Part shown: positions 33,877 to 38,629 of the stretch, piece after piece
How the letters are laid out: each line of letters starts with the position of its first letter
Numbering within the stretch: position 1 is the stretch's first letter
Assembly (NCBI GenBank): GCA_947074295.1
Contig: CAMTPC010000019.1
Coordinates: 1-38,629, forward strand
Origin: an uncultured Bacteroides sp.
GTDB lineage: Bacteria; Bacteroidota; Bacteroidia; Bacteroidales; Bacteroidaceae
DNA: 38,629 nucleotides
Reading direction: 5' to 3'
Notes under the pieces: generated by a model
What the model saw: only the letters and a program-made list of their open reading frames with translations
Database searches by the model: none
Told to the model about the DNA's origin: nothing
Made by a program: the position numbers and the translations under genes

Positions 33877-33912
33877 CATACGGAAAAATCAAATAATCAA
33901 AGTGATAGTGAG

Positions 33913-34095
33913 ATGAAATTAGAGGATGTAATCAGAGAAGGTCTTGTTTTTAAAGGAAAAAAAGAACGACCTCAGGAAGATGATAAGGTGAAAACCAAGG
34001 CAAAAAAGAAAACTTATATACGAGGGACTCACGGATCGGGTGCTGCTAAAATGAAGGCCGAAATCCGCCGTAAGCGTGCTAGTCGCCGCAAATAA
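33913..34095 (+). CDS. 60-residue basic protein, unknown function
   Basis: 60 residues, of which 22 are Lys or Arg. The N-terminus is an acidic/hydrophobic helix (MKLEDVIREGLVFKGKKERP). A Lys-rich middle (KVKTKAKKKTYIRGTHGSG) and an Arg-rich end (KAEIRRKRASRRK) follow. This composition suggests RNA, DNA or ribosome binding; I do not recognise a family. It has its own promoter box and a strong terminator, so it is a genuine one-gene transcript. The longer frame from TTG 33874 runs through the promoter and is rejected. Confidence 0.75.
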   Translation: MKLEDVIREGLVFKGKKERPQEDDKVKTKAKKKTYIRGTHGSGAAKMKAEIRRKRASRRK

Positions 34096-34114
34096 TCTCG
34101 TAAATCGGATAAAG

Positions 34115-34165
34115 AAAACCGCCTTTCGGTATGAAGATTCTATCTTCGTCGAAAGGCGGTTTTTG
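34115..34165. terminator. Bidirectional terminator, basic protein / VOC gene
   Basis: A 14-bp perfect stem (34115-34128 against 34150-34163) with an inner GAAGA/TCTTC hairpin lies between convergent genes. Confidence 0.88.
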
Positions 34166-34171
34166 TTTTTC

Positions 34172-34549
34172 TTATTTTTGAGGGAGTACCTCTATCCAGT
34201 AATCATCGGGATCATTGATGAAATAAAGACCCATGCTGGTGTTTTCGAAGCAAACACAACCCATTTCACGATGATACTCGCGTATGGCATCATAGTCTCC
34301 AGCTAAGCGGAAACATAGATGGCTTTCGTTTTCGCCAAGCTCATACGCCTCTTTGTGGTCGCGGAGCCATGTCAGTTCTAGCATAAATGGACTAGCGCCA
34401 TCTGTCATATAGACAAGGACAAATGAACCGTCTGCTGCTTCTTTGCGATGATGCTCTGTCAATCCCAACGCTTTTTGATAGAACGCGATACTGCGCTCGA
34501 GATCGGTAACGTTGATATTGAAGTGATCAAATTTGCTACTAATTTTCAT
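34172..34549 (-). CDS. VOC-family protein, glyoxalase I-like
   Basis: A 125-residue vicinal-oxygen-chelate protein. The four glyoxalase metal ligands are in place: His9 (FDHFNINV), Glu58 (MLELTW), His77 (ESHLCFR) and Glu120 (DYWIEVLP). The YQKALGL and YFINDPDDYWIE blocks resemble lactoylglutathione lyases, but Bacteroides generally lacks glutathione, so the physiological substrate may differ. It lies 43 bases behind the DUF4468 gene and may be the third gene of that run. Confidence 0.88.
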   Translation of the reverse strand: MKISSKFDHFNINVTDLERSIAFYQKALGLTEHHRKEAADGSFVLVYMTDGASPFMLELTWLRDHKEAYELGENESHLCFRLAGDYDAIREYHREMGCVCFENTSMGLYFINDPDDYWIEVLPQK

Positions 34550-34592
34550 TGTTGATAGGTTATTTAAATAGTGAATTTATTATAGTTTAAAT

Positions 34593-35672
34593 TTATTCCT
34601 TGATTTCTGCCTTTACAATCTTTCCAAAATATGAGCGTGGTAGTCCTGGAATTTGGGTTTGGCCAATATCCATCTTTTCGCACTCAAGGACTATAGTTGG
34701 TTCGGTCTTTCCATTGGGGTAGAACATTACGGTGTAGGTCTGTGCCTTTTCCAGTGCCTCATAAGGTTGGTCAGGTGCTAGTGTGCACATCATGGCAGGT
34801 GTGTCTTCTATGTTTACGATAGAGCCACCCGCATCAGCTGTCATCATGCTGCGGTTAAACTGATCTTTGCCTATGACGATCACAATTTTTCCTTCGCTAG
34901 CTTTTATGCTGTTTTCAGGAATTAGGGCGGGAGCTATTTCTTTTAGAGGTCCTTGTGTCTCAGTGGCAGGTTTGTTCTCTACCGGTGCTTCTTGTTTGGC
35001 AGCTGTTTCAATTGGTGTGGAAGTCTGCTTGATCACAATTGGACCATTTTGTATCTGGTCTACAGGTTTGTTATTGGTCACTTGTTGAATGTCGGAAACG
35101 CTAAGTGCCAACGCAGCGCTTTTGAACATATCATTGGCAAAATCTATTGTCTTGATGCGCCATTTGCTGATGCCGCGAATTAGTTTTGTTTTGGATTTAT
35201 TCAATGCAAAATCATCATTGATCCATTCGTCTGCATTGTATTTTTCTGTTTCGCGGTAGGTGTAACGTATTTTTTCTATCATGACCGTGCAAAATTCAGG
35301 TTTACACTCTATGGTTAACTGATAGGTCATCCATGCTCTGTCTAGGGAAAGAGCAGATGAACGGAACAATAACCACTGTTCGCCCCGGCCAGCAAGCATG
35401 CCGCTTTTAGAATTGGCATACGTTACTCGGCTTGCTTCATTGTCATTTTCTTTCAGTCGGCTTTCCATCCATTTTTGCATGCGGTTAAAAATATCTTCTT
35501 CACTCATTCCTGGTATGCTGAATTCGCGCGAAAAGATCACTTTGCCTTCTTTCTCGGGTACGGCCCCTGCAAGATAGAGTTTCTCGTCAAATATCTCGTT
35601 GTTTTGTGCTGTCAGGCTAGTTAATGGTAGCAATAGCATGAATGCCCAGAAAAGAAATTTCATATTCTTCAT
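34593..35672 (-). CDS. DUF4468 secreted protein
   Basis: 359 residues with a signal peptide (MKNMKFLFWAFMLLLPLTSLTA, cut before QNN). The region from about 30 to 190 has the DUF4468 pattern: GKVIFSREFSIPGMSEEDIFNRM, a central beta region with MTYQLTIECKPEFCTVMIEKIRYTYRE split in two, and DEWIND. A Pro/Thr/Glu-rich linker (about 205-250) joins a C-terminal domain (about 255-359) that ends PGLPRSYFGKIVKAEIKE. Function unknown. M1 or M4 may be the start. It follows an MBL-fold gene by 12 bases. Confidence 0.82.
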   Translation of the reverse strand: MKNMKFLFWAFMLLLPLTSLTAQNNEIFDEKLYLAGAVPEKEGKVIFSREFSIPGMSEEDIFNRMQKWMESRLKENDNEASRVTYANSKSGMLAGRGEQWLLFRSSALSLDRAWMTYQLTIECKPEFCTVMIEKIRYTYRETEKYNADEWINDDFALNKSKTKLIRGISKWRIKTIDFANDMFKSAALALSVSDIQQVTNNKPVDQIQNGPIVIKQTSTPIETAAKQEAPVENKPATETQGPLKEIAPALIPENSIKASEGKIVIVIGKDQFNRSMMTADAGGSIVNIEDTPAMMCTLAPDQPYEALEKAQTYTVMFYPNGKTEPTIVLECEKMDIGQTQIPGLPRSYFGKIVKAEIKE

Positions 35673-35684
35673 ATTGTATAGGTG

Positions 35685-36416
35685 TTAAAAAGTTATTTTT
35701 AATTGTTCGCCACGATAAGTGATAGGTATAAAACAGCAACCATGTGTCTCGGCAAACTGTTGGAGGGCAATGGCTTCTGCGTAGTTTTCGCCAAAGTGCA
35801 TTGGTACAAATATCTTAGTACGGATTCTTTCTATAAATTGCTTGTCGCCTTTCATATAGTCACTGCCCTGTCGGCTATCAACAGGAAAAAGGACTAGGTC
35901 AATGGCTGGTGCAATGTGGTGGATGTAATCCAGCTCTTTCAAAAAATCATTATTGGCTTGGTCTATTTCTTCCTTTGTAGATTCATCGCACCAATTCCAG
36001 TTATTTAAATCGCCTGCATGAAAGATGCTTTTTTCATTGATATACATCAAAAAGGAAATACCTACATCTGTGGATCCGCATGCATGTACTTTTAAGAAGT
36101 CGTCGCTATAGATGTCTCCTTTATCTAAGAAAATAGCGTCGCCCAACTGCGCTTTACCACCAACCAATATGTCTTTTGATAGGATATAGATGATGTCAGG
36201 TCGTTTCTCGCGCCATGTCAGAATTTCGGGGTTGAAATGATCTGGATGGATATGTGAGCATAGGACATAAAGCTTGCCAGGCCTTTCGAGAAGGTAATCA
36301 TGTACAAGGCCTTGGTTGTGAAACTTGTCCGAGGAGTCTTTGTAGTAATCGATAATGATGGTTGCATCTTCGAATTCGAACCCAAAGCCGCTGTTGTAGA
36401 GGTAATCTAAAATCAT
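35685..36416 (-). CDS. MBL-fold metal-dependent hydrolase
   Basis: A 243-residue metallo-beta-lactamase-fold protein. The metal motif is H55-I-H57-P-D59-H60, with further ligands in HAGDLNNWNW and the terminal PMHFGENY. It starts directly at MILDYLYNSGFGFEFEDATIIID with a short N-terminal strand, like UlaG-type hydrolases. Substrate unknown. It is the first gene of a run with DUF4468, from a promoter box at 36467. Confidence 0.88.
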   Translation of the reverse strand: MILDYLYNSGFGFEFEDATIIIDYYKDSSDKFHNQGLVHDYLLERPGKLYVLCSHIHPDHFNPEILTWREKRPDIIYILSKDILVGGKAQLGDAIFLDKGDIYSDDFLKVHACGSTDVGISFLMYINEKSIFHAGDLNNWNWCDESTKEEIDQANNDFLKELDYIHHIAPAIDLVLFPVDSRQGSDYMKGDKQFIERIRTKIFVPMHFGENYAEAIALQQFAETHGCCFIPITYRGEQLKITF

Positions 36417-36466
36417 AATTGAAAGTCACTGATTAAATTCAGCCGTAGGCTTACTGTTGTGGGAGA

Positions 36467-36474
36467 CAAAAATA
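36467..36474 (-). promoter_or_regulatory. -7 box for the MBL-fold / DUF4468 run
   Basis: TATTTTTG on the minus strand, exact consensus, 51 bases before the ATG at 36416. The -33 box is weak. Confidence 0.5.
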
Positions 36475-36819
36475 ATAAATAAATCTATTGCGCTAAACTT
36501 TCATCACGACTTTAATCTTGAGACTTTAAAAAAGATATTTTGATAATTTCTTATCGCATTGCTTTTTGCTAAATATGCTACTTGTTGGCCTGGAAAAGAT
36601 TGTTAAATACCAAGGACTTAATTTGTTTGATGTGTTATTCTTATAAATTGTCATAATTGACATATAGATAGGGAAGATGCTTAATACGTTAATCAGTCAT
36701 TAAAATTAAAACAATTTATTAGTATAGACAGAAGTTGTGATAATCATATTGTTTTAAATGAAACTAATCTTTTATGTCTTATATGTCGGGATGTTGTTGA
36801 TGAAATATGCACAAACATA

Positions 36820-36849
36820 TTGTGGTTGTGCAATTATGTGTTATCTTTG
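36820..36849 (+). promoter_or_regulatory. Bacteroides-type promoter for the FadL-like gene
   Basis: TTG at 36820-36822, a 19-base spacer, then TATCTTTG at 36842-36849. It is 30 bases before the chosen ATG and rules out an in-frame ATG at 36807. Confidence 0.75.
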
Positions 36850-36878
36850 CCGCCGAATTAATTTTAAAAATCAATTGG

Positions 36879-38342
36879 ATGAAAAAAATTACATGGATTA
36901 GCATTTTGATGCTTATCGTTTCAATTCCAACTTTCGCGGGTGGGCTTCTTACGAATACCAACCAGCATGTATTGTTTTTGCGAATGTTGGCTAGAAATGC
37001 CTCTACCGAAATAGATGCGGTTTACTCCAATCCAGCCGGTGTTGCTTTTATGGAAAACGGGTGGCATTTATCTTTTAATGCTCAAAGTGCCTATCAGACT
37101 CGTAAGATTACAAGTACTTTTGCGCCATTTGCGATGAATGGTAATGAGGTGACAAAACATTATAAAGGTGAGGCATCTGCCCCTATCATTCCTAGCTTAT
37201 ATGGTGCTTATGTGACCGATCGCTGGAGTATATCTGGTAACTTTGCTATCAGTGGTGGTGGTGGTAAAGCTACTTTTAATGACGGTTTAGGGTCATTCGA
37301 ATCAATAGTTTCGATGGTTCCAATTATCGCTAATACAATGAGTAGTATGTTGCCTGGTCTTGATATACCAACTATAAACAGATATTCGGTAGATAGCTAC
37401 ATGCAAGGGCGTCAATACATATTCGGTTTACAGCTTGGTGCTACTTATAAAATCACGGACTACCTTTCGGTTTTTGCTGGTGGTCGTATGAACTATGTGA
37501 GCAATCATTATAAAGGCTATCTTAGAGACATACAAATAGGGTTCGCAGATGGTGGCTCAATGGTAAACGCCTCACAAGCTTTTGGTGAGTTGGCGCAAGA
37601 AGTTCCTGCCCCCTATAAAAGTTCAGTGGAACTGTTGGCAGGTGCTACTGCTGATAAAGAAGTGGATTGTAAGCAAAAAGGCTGGGGAATTACTCCAATC
37701 CTTGGTGCTGACTTCAAAATGGGCAAATGGAATGTCGGTGTGAAGTATGAGTTTAAAACTAAGCTTAACATTGAAAACAATACTACAATCAATACAACTG
37801 GTTTCAAAGATTATGATCATGGCGTGAACACTCCTCATGACATTCCTTCGTTGTTGACAGTAGGTGTATCATACAATCCGATTCCTGAGGTTCAGTTGGC
37901 AGTGGGTTATCACCACTTCTTTGATTCAAGTGCTAAAATGGCAAATGGTAAAGAGCAATACACAGGAAACGGTACAAATGAGTATTTGGGTGGTATCTCG
38001 TGGGATGTAACTAAATGGTTGCAACTGAGTACAGGTATGCAGCGTACTAAGTATGGTGTCCAGGATGATTATCAGACAGATATGAGTTTTTCAATCAGTT
38101 CTTACTCATATGGTCTTGGTGCGGGTTTTAATATTACGCCAAATCTGCAGCTCAATGTTGCCTATTTCTGGACGAAATATGATACATATACCAAGAATAT
38201 GGACAACTATAACTACATGAGCGATAAATTGGAGAGTCTAGGTATTCCATCAACCATTGCTCAAGCTATTAAGATTGAAGGACAAGATAAGTTTACACGT
38301 ACCAATAAGGTGTTTGGTATCGGTATTGATTATCGTTTCTAG
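36879..38342 (+). CDS. OmpP1/FadL-family outer membrane protein
   Basis: 487 residues with a signal peptide (MKKITWISILMLIVSIPTFA, cut before GGLL). The mature N-terminus has the FadL hatch pattern: NQHVLFLRMLARNASTEIDAVYSNPAGVAFMENG split around residue 40. Amphipathic strands run throughout, with repeated aromatic-rich strand ends (YKITDYLSVFAGGRMNYVS, NVGVKYEFKTKLNIENN), and the protein ends in GIDYRF with the terminal Phe of outer-membrane barrels. Homologues take up long-chain fatty acids or other hydrophobic compounds. It has its own promoter and terminator. Confidence 0.93.
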   Translation: MKKITWISILMLIVSIPTFAGGLLTNTNQHVLFLRMLARNASTEIDAVYSNPAGVAFMENGWHLSFNAQSAYQTRKITSTFAPFAMNGNEVTKHYKGEASAPIIPSLYGAYVTDRWSISGNFAISGGGGKATFNDGLGSFESIVSMVPIIANTMSSMLPGLDIPTINRYSVDSYMQGRQYIFGLQLGATYKITDYLSVFAGGRMNYVSNHYKGYLRDIQIGFADGGSMVNASQAFGELAQEVPAPYKSSVELLAGATADKEVDCKQKGWGITPILGADFKMGKWNVGVKYEFKTKLNIENNTTINTTGFKDYDHGVNTPHDIPSLLTVGVSYNPIPEVQLAVGYHHFFDSSAKMANGKEQYTGNGTNEYLGGISWDVTKWLQLSTGMQRTKYGVQDDYQTDMSFSISSYSYGLGAGFNITPNLQLNVAYFWTKYDTYTKNMDNYNYMSDKLESLGIPSTIAQAIKIEGQDKFTRTNKVFGIGIDYRF

Positions 38343-38379
38343 GCCTGTATTATATAATCACAAATTATATAATTATGCT

Positions 38380-38420
38380 ATAAGCTGTCTGATTTGGATA
38401 TCAGGCAGCTTATATTATTT
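38380..38420. terminator. Terminator between the FadL-like and aldehyde dehydrogenase genes
   Basis: A 13-bp stem with one G-U type mismatch (38380-38392 against 38401-38413), loop of 8, then TATTATTTTT. The neighbouring genes are convergent. Confidence 0.82.
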
Positions 38421-38426
38421 TTGTAA

Positions 38427-38582
38427 CTACATAATGCGCTTAATCCACTTTTCTTTTTCTTCGGTATAAGGAGGATATTTTAAACTGGGCTCTCCCCATA
38501 TTGCTTTATCGAAGATGGACTTAGTGTGCGAGAAACATTGATAACCGAATTTTCCATGATAATGTCCAGTACCCGAATTGCC
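38427..38582 (-). CDS. Aldehyde dehydrogenase, C-terminal fragment
   Basis: 51 residues plus stop remain. The minus-strand reading begins GNSGTGHYHGKFGYQCFSH and ends EEKEKWIKRIM. The G-N-S-G-x-G-x-YHG-K, then FSH-K pattern is the C-terminal signature of class 3-type (fatty) aldehyde dehydrogenases, which oxidise aldehydes to acids with NAD(P). The catalytic Cys/Glu half is missing because the gene runs straight into adapter sequence at 38583. This is an assembly end, not a natural truncation. Confidence 0.88.
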   Translation of the reverse strand, partial: GNSGTGHYHGKFGYQCFSHTKSIFDKAIWGEPSLKYPPYTEEKEKWIKRIM

Positions 38583-38629
38583 AGATCGGAAGAGCACACG
38601 TCTGAACTCCAGTCACCGCTCATTATCTC
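38583..38629 (+). other. Illumina TruSeq adapter with index (artefact)
   Basis: The sequence starts AGATCGGAAGAGCACACG and continues for 34 bases as the TruSeq read-1 adapter (to 38616). It then has an 8-base index CGCTCATT (38617-38624) and ATCTC, the start of the flow-cell side. This is not genomic DNA; the contig was extended into untrimmed adapter. Confidence 0.98.

Larger units (their letters stand above)
36417..36878. other. Long AT-rich intergenic region
   Basis: About 460 bases between divergent genes, without a credible reading frame. It holds a minus-strand -7 box near the left and a full promoter near the right end. I see no repeat or RNA gene in the middle. Confidence 0.6.

Noticed and set aside
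33874..33912. TTG start for the small basic protein
   Set aside because: It lies within the promoter box; the ATG at 33913 is downstream of the expected transcription start.
36807..36878. ATG 36807 as start of the FadL-like protein
   Set aside because: It is upstream of the -33/-7 promoter pair, and the signal peptide starts at ATG 36879.
1..38629. CRISPR arrays, rRNA genes, insertion sequences, phage genes
   Set aside because: No regularly spaced repeats, rRNA stretches, transposase-like or phage structural proteins were seen on either strand.

Overview
The window is chromosomal DNA from a Bacteroidales bacterium, most likely Bacteroides or a close relative. This rests on recurrent -7 boxes of the Bacteroides type (TAnnTTTG), Bacteroidetes-specific families (DUF4348, DUF4835, DUF4251, DUF4468, DUF3127), an SDR-type threonine dehydrogenase paired with kbl, and a housekeeping block dnaN / DnaQ-type exonuclease / coaBC / DUF4835 / recN / SpoU methyltransferase. 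There are no rRNAs, CRISPR arrays, insertion sequences or phage genes. One tRNA (Thr, UGU) is present.

Layout. 1-5 kb: the 3' end of lysA, a ferritin, and a threonine-to-glycine pair (kbl on minus, SDR dehydrogenase on plus, divergent). The dehydrogenase leads a tight run with a DUF4348 lipoprotein, murB and a PhnP-like metallo-beta-lactamase-fold protein. 6-13 kb: a DUF3127 protein with an SSB-like acidic tail, then dnaN, the exonuclease, coaBC, DUF4835, recN and the rRNA methyltransferase. 13-20 kb: a secreted TPR protein with a degenerate trypsin-like domain, ridA overlapping folC tail to tail, a PIN-PhoH ATPase and a membrane nucleotide-sugar dehydratase. 20-27 kb, mostly minus: an S41 protease-like lipoprotein, a LuxR-type response regulator, DUF4251, nhaC, a small membrane protein, a secreted protein of unknown function and a PepSY-like protein. 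27-30 kb: a small DUF6582-like protein and the lutABC lactate-oxidation operon. 30-32.4 kb: a small coiled-coil protein, tRNA-Thr, and a gene-poor accessory stretch with two tiny membrane-type proteins and apparent gene debris. 32.4-38.6 kb: a TlpA-like lipoprotein, a SAM methyltransferase divergent from a 60-residue basic protein, a VOC protein, DUF4468, an MBL-fold hydrolase and a FadL/OmpP1 outer-membrane protein.

The right end is not biological. The last 47 bases are Illumina TruSeq adapter, including an 8-base index. It is fused directly to the truncated 3' part of an aldehyde dehydrogenase gene on the minus strand.

No large undescribed system is evident. The best leads are a bacteriocin-like peptide with a possible immunity-type partner at 31.2-31.9 kb, CoaBC lacking two textbook active-site residues, the SSB-like tail on a DUF3127 protein beside dnaN, and an inactive protease domain on a TPR protein. 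All functional calls come from reading sequence and family knowledge; no database search was run.
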